From JACQFZ01 sp041485885 (lineage in GTDB: Bacteria; Pseudomonadota; Gammaproteobacteria; Acidiferrobacterales; Sulfurifustaceae), in assembly GCA_041485885.1 (NCBI GenBank), contig JBGPKL010000007.1, positions 1 through 64,000 on the forward strand: 64,000 nucleotides of DNA, read 5' to 3'. The first letter of the stretch is position 1. Each line of letters starts with the position of its first letter. This document shows, one piece after another, positions 52,142 to 60,152 of the stretch. The position numbers were made by a program, and so were the translations under genes. The notes beneath the pieces are model-generated. The model was not told where the DNA came from. It saw only the letters and a program-made list of their open reading frames with translations, and searched no databases.

Positions 52142-52750
52142 ATGAAACTGTATTACTCGCCCGGCGCTTGCTCGTTGTCACCCCACATCGCTCTGCGCGA
52201 AGCGGGCGTGCCGGTGGAATTGAAGAAGGTGGACCTCGCCGCGAAGCAATTGGACGGTGGCGGCGATTATTTGCAGGTGAACGGTAAAGGCCAAGTGCCG
52301 GTGCTGGAGCTACCGGACGGCAGCGTGCTGACCGAAGGTCCGGCAATCGTGCAGTACATCGCGGATCAAAATCCGGACAGCAAGCTCGCGCCGAAGGCCG
52401 GCACGCTGGAGCGCTACCGCCTGCAGGAATGGCTCAACTTCATCACGTCCGAGCTGCACAAACAATTCAGCCCGCTGTTCAACAAAGCCGCGGCGCCCGA
52501 ATGGAAAGCGGGCGTGATGGCGAACATCAGGAAGCGCTTCGACTGGCTCAACAAGCAGCTCGACGGCAAGACGTACCTCATGGGCGAGCAATTCACCGTC
52601 GCCGACGGCTACCTCTTTACCATACTCAACTGGGCACGGCACGTAGGGCTCGATCTGGCGGATTGGCCGGCGATCAAGACTTACCACGAACGCGTTCGTG
52701 CGCGCCCGAAGGTGCAAGAAGCGTTGAAGGCGGAAGGATTAGTTAAGTAA
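52142..52750 (+). CDS. glutathione S-transferase, beta class
   Basis: 202 residues behind AAAGGAG. The N-terminal thioredoxin-fold domain begins MKLYYSPGACSLSPHIALREAG, with Cys 10 as in beta-class GSTs; GQVPVLELPDGSVLTEGPAIVQYI is the glutathione site, and the C-terminal helical domain follows (FTVADGYLFTILNW). It conjugates or reduces electrophiles with glutathione. Divergent from the HxlR gene and likely repressed by it. Confidence 0.93.
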   Translation: MKLYYSPGACSLSPHIALREAGVPVELKKVDLAAKQLDGGGDYLQVNGKGQVPVLELPDGSVLTEGPAIVQYIADQNPDSKLAPKAGTLERYRLQEWLNFITSELHKQFSPLFNKAAAPEWKAGVMANIRKRFDWLNKQLDGKTYLMGEQFTVADGYLFTILNWARHVGLDLADWPAIKTYHERVRARPKVQEALKAEGLVK

Positions 52751-52768
52751 TTCGCCGCGGAAGCGATC

Positions 52769-52788
52769 GGGGACGAGCGATCGTCTCC
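52769..52788. repeat. dispersed hairpin GGGGAC...GTCTCC, copy 1
   Basis: GGGGACGAGCGATCGTCTCC is a near-perfect palindrome, 18 of 20 bases like the one at 53950-53971, with CCGCG/CGCGG in the outer flanks. It lies just past the GST gene and could end its transcript. Confidence 0.6.
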
Positions 52789-52853
52789 GAATCGCGGAAG
52801 CCAAGGCAAGTCAGCACGTAGGGCGCAATACGCGAAATACGATCCAGGCATGC

Positions 52854-53537
52854 CTAACGATCCATTATCTCGATACCTTTGTTATCGAGTACGGCCTTCA
52901 AATTAGGATTTGCTACAGCGAAAGCGGTGAGGCCCAACGATTTCGGCGTTACCTTCTGCGCAGCAACATAGCTCTCTACCGCCGTCGTTTCATACATTAG
53001 CTTCATGCTCGGGTTAGTTGTGCGAAAGGCAAGTCCGCTGAAGGCGGCAGCTTTTAATGCCAAAATCTTCGAATCATTCGTTTTTGAGGTAGCCACGTTG
53101 AATTGAGCGGCGGCGTTGTCAAAATCCTTGATTGCGAGGTAAGCCGCTCCGAGTGTCTTCGCTGGCAACGTAGGATGGCTCGGGTCTGCGGATACCCTCG
53201 CGAGAAGTATCTTCAAACCTTCACTTTGTTGAGCGCTAAGTTGCACGGGATCCAAGTTTTCGATAGGCGCAACAATCTGAGCAATTTGTCGCACAGCGCG
53301 CCATCTTTCCTCATACACTTCATAAAGTAATCGAATACGAGTGACTTCTTTTGTATCGGCTCGCCTTTCGGCGGAAAATATTTGTGCCGTATAGCTCTTG
53401 GCTATCTCATCATGCTCGTCAAAAGGCTGTTTGAATTTCGACGCGTCATGAGCCGTGTAAGCACCCCATGGCCCAGCTACTCCACCGACAATCGCAAACG
53501 CTATAGTCAAATATTTTTCGATTTTGTTCATCGTCAC
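52854..53537 (-). CDS. hypothetical protein with N-terminal anchor and TPR-like helices
   Basis: 227 residues. One N-terminal hydrophobic segment (YLTIAFAIVGGVAGPWGAYTA) is followed by a charged helical region and four or so amphipathic helix pairs (TLGAAYLAIKDFDNAAAQFNVATSKTND...) of TPR type. I do not recognise the family. Lower GC than the flanking GST gene. First of a run of uncharacterised leftward genes reaching to 57.8 kb. Confidence 0.6.
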   Translation of the reverse strand: MTMNKIEKYLTIAFAIVGGVAGPWGAYTAHDASKFKQPFDEHDEIAKSYTAQIFSAERRADTKEVTRIRLLYEVYEERWRAVRQIAQIVAPIENLDPVQLSAQQSEGLKILLARVSADPSHPTLPAKTLGAAYLAIKDFDNAAAQFNVATSKTNDSKILALKAAAFSGLAFRTTNPSMKLMYETTAVESYVAAQKVTPKSLGLTAFAVANPNLKAVLDNKGIEIMDR

Positions 53538-53584
53538 AATCTCTCAGACCGTTTTTCTCCTAGCCGATCATTCTAGGTATGTGC

Positions 53585-53615
53585 CCACAACAAGGGCGCA
53601 ACGCCCTTGTTGTGG
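53585..53615. repeat. 14-bp perfect inverted repeat
   Basis: CCACAACAAGGGCG at 53585-53598 and its complement at 53602-53615. It lies between two leftward hypothetical genes, near the stop of the 53630-53947 frame. It could be a terminator without T-run or the end of a small element. Confidence 0.6.
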
Positions 53616-53629
53616 TAACGCGTCACGAT

Positions 53630-53947
53630 TTATGCCTTAAGGTACGTCACTTCCGCAGCTTGGTAACAAGCTTGCCATACAAGCGGCGACTTACCGGTCT
53701 TCGAGGGATTCTTTGCATCAAGCGCGAAATTTCCAATCGTGTCGGCCAGCTTCAGACCTAGAGGACCTTCCAACAGTTTGATGGGGTCCAGATGCTTACC
53801 CCAGATATAACGTCCACTTTTCTCCTCCAAAATGGCGCGAAATGCTCCAAGGATGGGATAGACAAATCCCGAAGGCACTCCATATGAAGATTCCTTGTTA
53901 ACGAAAAGCAATCTCGTTTTGTGCTTTCCCTTGTAGACGGAAGCCAT
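53630..53947 (-). CDS. hypothetical protein, start codon inside a hairpin
   Basis: 105 residues with no signal peptide or obvious domain: a Lys-rich beginning (MASVYKGKHKTRLLF), a hydrophobic middle (GVPSGFVYPILGAFRAIL) and a Trp-containing end. The ATG lies in an arm of the inverted repeat 53944-53975 and has no clear ribosome-binding site, so the gene may be a fragment or be controlled by that hairpin. Unknown function. Confidence 0.4.
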   Translation of the reverse strand: MASVYKGKHKTRLLFVNKESSYGVPSGFVYPILGAFRAILEEKSGRYIWGKHLDPIKLLEGPLGLKLADTIGNFALDAKNPSKTGKSPLVWQACYQAAEVTYLKA

Positions 53948-53975
53948 AGGGGGACAAGCGATCGTCCCCCTATGG
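53944..53975. repeat. dispersed hairpin, copy 2, overlapping a start codon
   Basis: CCATAGGGGGAC (53944-53955) and GTCCCCCTATGG (53964-53975) are perfect 12-base arms. The core GGGGACAAGCGATCGTCCCC resembles copy 1 at 52769-52788. Confidence 0.65.
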
Positions 53976-54121
53976 CGAAGCTTTTAACGAAATGGACTGC
54001 GCGCTGCAGCTCAATACCGTTCGCACCGCGTATTCGGCCCATCGATCGTTTCTAGTCGGCGGAAGTCCGCGGTCGTGATTCCATTTCCGGTCAGTTGTGG
54101 CGAAAGGTAAAACACTGGCCT

Positions 54122-54868
54122 TTAGCGATGATATTGAACAATGTGTGGGCGAAGGGTGTTCTCAACATCACCTATTATCCTGTCGAGCCGTTCTTTGAAT
54201 TCATCTGTCTCCCCATACCCTCCGTATAAAACATCATGACGTTTCTTCACCAATTCTGGACCAGGACTCTCGTAGCTAGAGCTTGGATTTCGTGCCTCGA
54301 CTGTTTCTTGAATGGCAAAGAGCAATTCTGCAATCAACCGATTCAAAGGATTTGCCTTCGTGCGAATTTCTGATCCCCAGACTACTTCCGCTTCAAGAAG
54401 GCTTGCATCAAGTTTCGCCTTCGCAGTTGAAATGGGTTCCCATCTTCTCTGATAGGCTTGCGCCAAAGCGTGCCATTCCTTCTCTTTCTCGGATAGTTCT
54501 CTTAGTTTCTCTTGTGGAAGGTCCGGTGCGCGTGAATATTGCATAAACGGATTTCGAGCACCGGCGATGGCCTCCCGCAGTTCATAAACAGCAACCAGCA
54601 TGTGTTTTGCCAACTGATATTCCGTGTTTCCTCGTAGCTGACGTCGCCACACGTCCAGTCCGCGCAAGCCCACGAAGGCAGCGACGATCGCTGCGACTGA
54701 AAGCGCGACGTCTTTGACAACAGCAATTGTAACTGCTTCAGCTAACACAAGTGCACCACCAACAGTGACCCACCCAGAGCCTTCCTTCAACAGCAAACGT
54801 AGCGTGATGCCATGCGCACGACTAATCCGTTTCCCGATCGCCGTCGTGTTCGTCCAGTACGCTTGCAT
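54122..54868 (-). CDS. hypothetical membrane protein with coiled-coil
   Basis: 248 residues from the ATG at 54868. Two adjoining N-terminal membrane helices (about 31-50 and 51-68: VTVGGALVLAEAVTIAVV, VALSVAAIVAAFVGLRGL) are followed by a long cytoplasmic helical region rich in Glu, Lys and Arg (LREAIAGARNPF, QEKLRELSEKEKEWHALAQAY, LVKKRHDVLYGGYGETDEFKERLDRIIGDVENTLRP). It resembles other bacterial 'double-TM plus helical' orphans with no known role. Low-GC codon use relative to the left of the window. Confidence 0.65.
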   Translation of the reverse strand: MQAYWTNTTAIGKRISRAHGITLRLLLKEGSGWVTVGGALVLAEAVTIAVVKDVALSVAAIVAAFVGLRGLDVWRRQLRGNTEYQLAKHMLVAVYELREAIAGARNPFMQYSRAPDLPQEKLRELSEKEKEWHALAQAYQRRWEPISTAKAKLDASLLEAEVVWGSEIRTKANPLNRLIAELLFAIQETVEARNPSSSYESPGPELVKKRHDVLYGGYGETDEFKERLDRIIGDVENTLRPHIVQYHR

Positions 54869-54922
54869 GGTTTGATCGTAGGGTGATCGTGCGCACGGCA
54901 CACGCTACCCTTGCTGATGCGA

Positions 54923-55816
54923 TCAAAATTTTCGCTCGCTCGGTTCGCTTTTCTCGCAGCGGCCAGAGATGTCGGCACCACCGCCCTTCAGATATCGAAG
55001 TTTACTTTTTAAGGCGCCAGTGTGCCTATCTATGAAATACTCAACCGTGAGGTCATCCTTCTTTATTTGGAACTCTATCGCGTCCTCAGTGATTCGATGC
55101 TCGCCAGGGAAAGGGACCTTATTGGCAGATCGGACGCGTTTTTGGTTCTCATCGATGACGAGTACTAAATCGTCTAGATTCTCTGGCGCCTTTGCGATGG
55201 CAATGAACTCGATTCGCCGTGTGCAGCGTAGACCAAAGAGTGGTTTGAGTTCCCGTTCGCTCGCCTTACTGCCGAAGGTCAACAGTGTAATGAGCTTGTT
55301 CTTCTCTCCTAATTTCTCCGCGGTGGCTGTCTTGAGACCACCGCACCTAAAAGTTGCGCGCGTCGACCCGATGTTCCATTGACTCACTTTGTCGACAATT
55401 TCAACCCAATTCCCTGGAGCAACTAGATCGAATTTGTACGTTCCATCAACCACAATTCTTGGTTGTCCAAATCGTTGCGAAAGCCAACTACCGATCTGCT
55501 CGCACTCATCATTCGATAATTCGATAGAGTTGATCGATAGCAGGTTCTGCCGCCCTGGTGTTTCTACGACGATGAGGTACGCGTGCAAATTCTTTCCGTC
55601 GATCTCCACCAGGCGTTCCATCGTAAAAACCTGCCCCGGCTCTTGCTTGCCTTTAAAAGAGTTCCATCCGCTCATCGTCCAGACTTTGGACTGCTCCGCC
55701 TTATCCCACACGAGCGCTTGCCAGTACGCCTTGCTTCCGATTGAGTCGGCTAGTGGTTCCGCGGTGGCGCCGGTCGCGACCAGTATGGCAACGCTTGCGA
55801 ATATAAAGCGATTCAT
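54923..55816 (-). CDS. hypothetical exported protein
   Basis: About 297 residues from the ATG at 55816, chosen because MNRFIFASVAILVATGATAEP is a clean signal peptide; in-frame codons at 55849 and 55927 would add a polar extension. Mature chain: beta-rich with pairs of cysteines (ELSNDECEQIG, FRCGGLK, LRCTRR, GRCEKSE). It ends in FIDRHTGALKSKLRYLKGGG. No family recognised. It stands in an operon-like run of leftward hypothetical genes. Confidence 0.6.
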   Translation of the reverse strand: MNRFIFASVAILVATGATAEPLADSIGSKAYWQALVWDKAEQSKVWTMSGWNSFKGKQEPGQVFTMERLVEIDGKNLHAYLIVVETPGRQNLLSINSIELSNDECEQIGSWLSQRFGQPRIVVDGTYKFDLVAPGNWVEIVDKVSQWNIGSTRATFRCGGLKTATAEKLGEKNKLITLLTFGSKASERELKPLFGLRCTRRIEFIAIAKAPENLDDLVLVIDENQKRVRSANKVPFPGEHRITEDAIEFQIKKDDLTVEYFIDRHTGALKSKLRYLKGGGADISGRCEKSEPSERKF

Positions 55817-56127
55817 TCTTTTTCTCTGTTTCGAATTGATCATATCCATGCAGCGATAAATGCACCGTGCAACCACGGGATATTGGAAATTCGAACTGAA
55901 AAACGTCGAGGGATGACGTTCGATCATCTAATCCTACGTGGCAGGAATTGTTTGCGTTTCATAAAGAAGTGTAGACGGTATTCTCTAACAATATTGGAAT
56001 TGAGCGATCCTCATCAGGGTCAAATGCTCACAGAATCTCTAGCGTTCAAGTCACCGTCGAACTCTCGCTATGCAGCGATCAGCGCGCATTTGCCACGCTT
56101 CGACCGCGAGGCGCGCCAGCCCCAGCG
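55817..56127. other. intergenic region with no gene seen
   Basis: 311 nt between two leftward genes. AT-rich; no hairpin or supported ORF found. Confidence 0.4.
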
Positions 56128-57786
56128 CTACGACCTCCGCACGGTTACCAACGTTTTCAGTTTCGTCACCAGTCCGAGGACTGCAGGATACCTTGCAGCT
56201 ACGCTCTCCAGGTGGTGGATGATCGCCTGCGCATCGTCGAGACGTTTTGTCTGTTGATATTTCACGGCGGCGCGGTAGTACCACTCGATCGCTTTCTCTC
56301 GATCTGCCGAAATGCCGATGCCGTTCTCGTAGATGTAGGCGAGACTGTTGGCCGCCTCTGGCATGCCCGCCTCGGCCGCTTTCTCGTAACAGTCGATGGC
56401 CTTCACGGAGTTGCGCGGCACGCCGCGGCCATCTGCGTACATAGCGCCGAGTGCGTACCGTGCCGCTGTGTGACCGCGCTCCGCGGCGCGCGCGTATAAC
56501 TCCACGGCTTTCGATTCGTCTCGCAGCACTCCGGACCCGGCGGCGTATAGCTGAGCGAGCGCGTAGAGGGCGCGGGTATCGTTCGCCTGCGCAAGCGGTT
56601 CGAGGTGTTTAAGCGCTTGCTCGTACTCGTGGCGATCAATTGCTTCGATGCCGAGTTGATAGCGTTCCCGCTTTGGGCGGTCGGCTTGGCGCGAGCGATA
56701 GATTTGATAGCCTGCGGCAATGGCAGGGCTTATCAGCAGTAACTGAACCCCGAAGTTCTTTACGAAAAGCACTACGGCCGTGACCAACACGAACGTCGCG
56801 ATAACAAAAAGAGGTAGTATTGCTGACGAAGCCGCAATGAAATTGAGCTTGGTTAGCCAGGTCTCTTCTTGAGTGAGATCAACCTTCTCTAACACTAACT
56901 CCTTCGCCCAGCTTCGCTTGGCGCGGAAAAACACAAGACCAATGGCAAGTCCAAATGCAGCGCCGGAGAGATGCGCAACAAAATTGATTCCGCTTTGTGG
57001 TTGCGACATTTGGTAAAACAAATTCCAAGCTACATACCAGATCGCAACAAACCAAGCGGGTACAGCGAAAGTACCAGCGGAGAGAAGAAACCAGAACGCA
57101 AATCTAATTTTCGCGTGCGGGAGGAAGTAAACGAAAAGTGCGAGCATCCCCATTACAACGCCAGAGAGCCCAAGGGTCGGATCGAGATCGTCTGCCCAGC
57201 GTGAGATGGCCGTGTCGAACATCCCGATACCGAACGAGAGTCCTATGATTGCGCCGAGAAACAGTACCGGCCCCAGAATCAATTCGACCGCAGCAGCAAA
57301 AGCGAAGAAAAAGATGAGATTAAAGATGACGTGCTCCCAACTCACGTGGGCGAACGACGACGTAAGCATGCCGACGGGATCAAAGCGGGAGCGGTCGTGC
57401 CACAACCGCGCGGTAAGAAACACCGGCGCGTGTTCAGCGAAAGCGCGATATTGCATGCGTAGACGTTCCGCTGCTGACGCATCGACGGCGCGAATCATGT
57501 CATCGGCATGCCACACCAAGTGCTTTTCTGGATCGGGGTCGAAATAGATGTGAAGCACGGCCTGCTCACACGAGAGATCCGATTTTCCCACGCGGTAGCC
57601 CTCCGCTGCGGACCCACCCTCGCTCGATGCCGCAAGCTGGGCGCAGGTATTCTTTGCATGTACCGCGACCCGAGCTTCGTTCCGCTGTTGCAGGAAGTAA
57701 ATGAGAAGACAGGCTATCGCCACGGCAATCGTGGCGATAGGAATTTTGTGGAGCTTGATTTGGGCACGGTAGGGAAATAGAAACAT
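56128..57786 (-). CDS. rhomboid protease fused to Sel1 repeats
   Basis: 552 residues. After a first helix and a periplasmic loop of about 110 residues, the rhomboid core appears: HVSWEHVIFNLIFFFAFAAAVE, the Ser nucleophile in LGLSGVVMGM and the His base in NFVAHLSGAAFG. Two more hydrophobic segments (about 325-375) come next. The cytoplasmic C-terminus then contains at least three Sel1-type repeats (TRALYALAQLYAAGSG, AARYALGAMYADGRG, PEAANSLAYIYENGIG). Rhomboids cleave membrane proteins within the bilayer; Sel1 repeats bind partners. The fusion suggests scaffolded cleavage. No substrate is evident. Confidence 0.87.
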   Translation of the reverse strand: MFLFPYRAQIKLHKIPIATIAVAIACLLIYFLQQRNEARVAVHAKNTCAQLAASSEGGSAAEGYRVGKSDLSCEQAVLHIYFDPDPEKHLVWHADDMIRAVDASAAERLRMQYRAFAEHAPVFLTARLWHDRSRFDPVGMLTSSFAHVSWEHVIFNLIFFFAFAAAVELILGPVLFLGAIIGLSFGIGMFDTAISRWADDLDPTLGLSGVVMGMLALFVYFLPHAKIRFAFWFLLSAGTFAVPAWFVAIWYVAWNLFYQMSQPQSGINFVAHLSGAAFGLAIGLVFFRAKRSWAKELVLEKVDLTQEETWLTKLNFIAASSAILPLFVIATFVLVTAVVLFVKNFGVQLLLISPAIAAGYQIYRSRQADRPKRERYQLGIEAIDRHEYEQALKHLEPLAQANDTRALYALAQLYAAGSGVLRDESKAVELYARAAERGHTAARYALGAMYADGRGVPRNSVKAIDCYEKAAEAGMPEAANSLAYIYENGIGISADREKAIEWYYRAAVKYQQTKRLDDAQAIIHHLESVAARYPAVLGLVTKLKTLVTVRRS

Positions 57787-58023
57787 GAGGGCTGAATGTG
57801 ACTCTTAGTCGTGACTTTAGAGTTTAGTAGATGGTGTGCGCCGACTTTCGTGATACGACAGATTCGCATGACATGCGCTGTCCGAACCGCACACCCGGGC
57901 AGGCTCCACAGTTGCACGCACTAGAAGACCGACAAGGCATAGATTTATTTGATTGAGAGCCTGTAAGTCAGGTAAAAGACCGATTTGTTGTCGCATTCCG
58001 GCACGAAACCCAAGGAGGCACCT

Positions 58024-58644
58024 ATGCCCATCCAACTCTATTCCTGGCCCCGAAGCTCCGGCACCCGCGTTTCCTGGGCGATCGAGGAGCTGGGTGTTCC
58101 TTATGAGTACGTCGAAATCAATCGTGAGAAGGAAGAGAATCTGGCGCCGAAGTACCTGGCGATAAATCCGCAAGGGAAGGTCCCGGCGCTGGTCGATGGC
58201 GACCAGAAGTTTTTCGAATCAGGTGCGATATTGCTGCACCTGGGCTTCAAGTACGGTGTCGAGAAGAAACTCTGGCCGGGACCTGGCAGCCAGGCGCGTG
58301 CCGATGCGCTCTGCTGGACGGTGTGGGCGATGGCCGATTTGTCGCCGCACATGATGCAGTACCTGTATCACGGTCTCGACACACCCATGTCGTACAGCCC
58401 AGAGGACCGCAGCAAAGCGCACGCCGAGTACAGCCTGTCGCAGCTCAATCGACAATTGGGCGCGCTCGAAGCGCGCTTGCAGGGGCACGACTATCTGCTC
58501 GGCGACTTCTCGCTCGTCGACGTTGCGGTCGCGGGTGTGGCGGGCTTCGGCATCAGGTTGGGTGTGAACGTCGAGAAATACCCGCGCGTCGCTGCGTGGG
58601 TGAAACGCTGCTTCGAGCGGCCGGCGTTGAAGCGGGCGCGGTAG
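58024..58644 (+). CDS. glutathione S-transferase
   Basis: 206 residues from the ATG at 58024, which has AAGGAGG upstream; the frame to 57985 lacks this. The N-terminal part (MPIQLYSWPRSSGTRVSWAIEELGVPYEYVEIN, then NPQGKVPALVDGDQKFFESGAILLHL) is a GST thioredoxin fold with Ser 12-13 in the position of the catalytic residue. The C-terminal helical domain ends LLGDFSLVDVAVAGVAGF. Distinct from the beta-class GST at 52142. No linked pathway genes. Confidence 0.92.
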   Translation: MPIQLYSWPRSSGTRVSWAIEELGVPYEYVEINREKEENLAPKYLAINPQGKVPALVDGDQKFFESGAILLHLGFKYGVEKKLWPGPGSQARADALCWTVWAMADLSPHMMQYLYHGLDTPMSYSPEDRSKAHAEYSLSQLNRQLGALEARLQGHDYLLGDFSLVDVAVAGVAGFGIRLGVNVEKYPRVAAWVKRCFERPALKRAR

Positions 58645-58692
58645 ATCGGGCGCAGCGATTACTATGTGGTGCGGTACGCTTCGCGCAGCGCA

Positions 58693-58944
58693 CTACTTGT
58701 GTTGAGCTGCACGTCTAGGTTTGGTGAGACCACGAATGTCTTCGAAATATCGCCGATGGGTTAGACGTAGCGCATCTTCCGACGCAGCATCGAGAAGGAC
58801 CACCTCCCGATCGATTCCTTTGCTCTTGAGCGACAGCTCTAGTTCCAATCGACGGTCTTCGGCATTCTGTCGATCCGACTCATCAAACGGACTCAACTTT
58901 ATCAAACGACCTTTCGAGCGGTCATATTCGATTAAGAAAATCAT
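58693..58944 (-). CDS. small protein coupled to the RelA/SpoT-domain gene
   Basis: 83 residues, MIFLIEYDRSKGRLIKLSPF..., ending VVLLDAASEDALRLTHRRYFEDI. Its ATG overlaps the stop of the RelA/SpoT-like frame (ATGA at 58941-58944), so they are translated together. Small partner genes of this kind are seen next to RelA/SpoT-domain genes; the role could be an antitoxin or regulator, but that is inference and I cannot name a family. Confidence 0.65.
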   Translation of the reverse strand: MIFLIEYDRSKGRLIKLSPFDESDRQNAEDRRLELELSLKSKGIDREVVLLDAASEDALRLTHRRYFEDIRGLTKPRRAAQHK

Positions 58945-59447
58945 TCCTTCTTTCTCCTCTTCTCCAGCTCCGCTATATTACCTTGTAGCAGATCGGCGAT
59001 TCGTTGCTTTACGATGGGAAGTTTGGTGCGTAAAGCGCCCATTTTCTCTTTCGTCTGGCCGTCAGCGAATTCTCCTGTCTGTTTCATAACATCTTCGAAT
59101 GTCTCTACTACTTCCACTGCCTCTACAAGTTCTGCCAATTGCACAAGCAACGACCGGGCTGTATCGTCACCCGCGCCGTATTTGATGGCTGGGTCGATCA
59201 CGTCGGAAAACTTTTCCGAAAGCTCTGCCCACTGGTGCTGCAATGCGGTCCGAATCTGTATTTCAACCAGTTTATCTTCGACAGAAACGATCACATGCAC
59301 CGCGCGATAACCATAGCTCGGACGGCTGCGGCGATCCACCACTACGGACCTTGGAAACAGGTTCTTTAATAAATCAACAGCAAGCCCCGCCACGATGACA
59401 CCGCCTTCGATGGCGCAAATTCGGCTCTTCGGCGTATAGTTACGCAC
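58941..59447 (-). CDS. RelA/SpoT synthetase-domain protein, N-terminally truncated
   Basis: 168 residues from a GTG. The core SYGYRAVHVIV and LVEIQIRTALQHQWAELSEKFSD (G-loop and E-x-Q-x-R-T of ppGpp synthetases) is intact. The first part of the domain, with the helix that carries the ATP-binding Arg/Lys residues and the Asp-x-x-G-x-R strand, is absent or decayed (RICAIEGGVIVAGL in place of the usual DI-G-R segment). A C-terminal helical region follows. It overlaps the small partner gene. Probably inactive as a synthetase unless the true start lies upstream by frameshift. Confidence 0.7.
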   Translation of the reverse strand: MRNYTPKSRICAIEGGVIVAGLAVDLLKNLFPRSVVVDRRSRPSYGYRAVHVIVSVEDKLVEIQIRTALQHQWAELSEKFSDVIDPAIKYGAGDDTARSLLVQLAELVEAVEVVETFEDVMKQTGEFADGQTKEKMGALRTKLPIVKQRIADLLQGNIAELEKRRKKE

Positions 59448-59590
59448 CTTCCAAGCGCTGGCTCAATCAAACCGGATTGCTGCGAGCCGTGCTTGGAACA
59501 AGAGGCACTAACTTCGAATTCGGTTTCAACGAACAAAGGGCGGTCGCGGGCGCGACTGGGGTTTGGTTTCTTATCTCGGGGGAGAACTTT

Positions 59591-59920
59591 ATGCGATATC
59601 TCTATGTCGGTTTGCTGCTGGCAGCTTTTCCCATGGCCGCTTTTCCGGGACCGACGCAGGTGCTCACGACGATCAAGGAAATCCGCACGGGGTGGGACTC
59701 GGAGCAGTTCGGCATCGTGACGCACGAACCGATCAAGAATCCCGCAGGATGTCCGACGGCGGACGGCTACGTCACCGACCACAAGCAACCGGGTTACAAC
59801 ACGTACTACGCGGCGGCGCTCACGGCGTTCGTCGAGCGCGCGAAAATTGTCGTAGTCATCGCCGAGCAAGGATGCATTTCCAGTCGGCCGAAGCTCATCG
59901 GCGTCAACATCAGGCGTTAG
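59591..59920 (+). CDS. small hypothetical exported protein
   Basis: 109 residues with a signal peptide (MRYLYVGLLLAAFPMAAFPG). Mature chain IKEIRTGWDSEQFGIVTHEPIKNPAGCPTADGY... has two Cys (in AGCPT and QGCISS), perhaps a disulfide, and is beta-rich. A similar layout occurs in other unannotated exported proteins. GGGGAGA precedes the ATG. Confidence 0.65.
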   Translation: MRYLYVGLLLAAFPMAAFPGPTQVLTTIKEIRTGWDSEQFGIVTHEPIKNPAGCPTADGYVTDHKQPGYNTYYAAALTAFVERAKIVVVIAEQGCISSRPKLIGVNIRR

Positions 59921-59977
59921 TGCCCCGTCGTCGTTGCGAAACGAAGGTCGTCCACGTGACTCCGATCTATCTACGCG

Positions 59978-60122
59978 TCCCCTCTCCCCTTGCGGTGACG
60001 TGCAGGGACGCACTAAGGTCGCGGGAGACAGGAAGTCGCGAGCGACCCGAGGGACAGGGAGAGGGGAGAGATTTAATATGATCACCCCTCTCCCCTACCC
60101 CTCTCCCTCAAGGGGAGAGGGA
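59978..60122. repeat. cluster of CCCTCTCCC/GGGAGAGGG palindromes
   Basis: Two back-to-back units. The first runs from CCCCTCTCCCCTTGCGG to GGGACAGGGAGAGGGGAG, and the second is CCCCTCTCCCTCAAGGGGAG with its flank. They occupy the gap before the propeller gene and resemble the insert at 62640-62697. These palindromes are typical of dispersed extragenic repeats. Confidence 0.7.
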
Positions 60123-60152
60123 GTAAACCAGAATTTCTCTGGCGCCACGTTG

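Noticed and set aside
59366..60085. 239-residue leftward ORF as the missing N-terminus of the RelA/SpoT gene
   Set aside because: The alternative-frame residues do not match the helix and D-x-G-x-R part of the synthetase domain.
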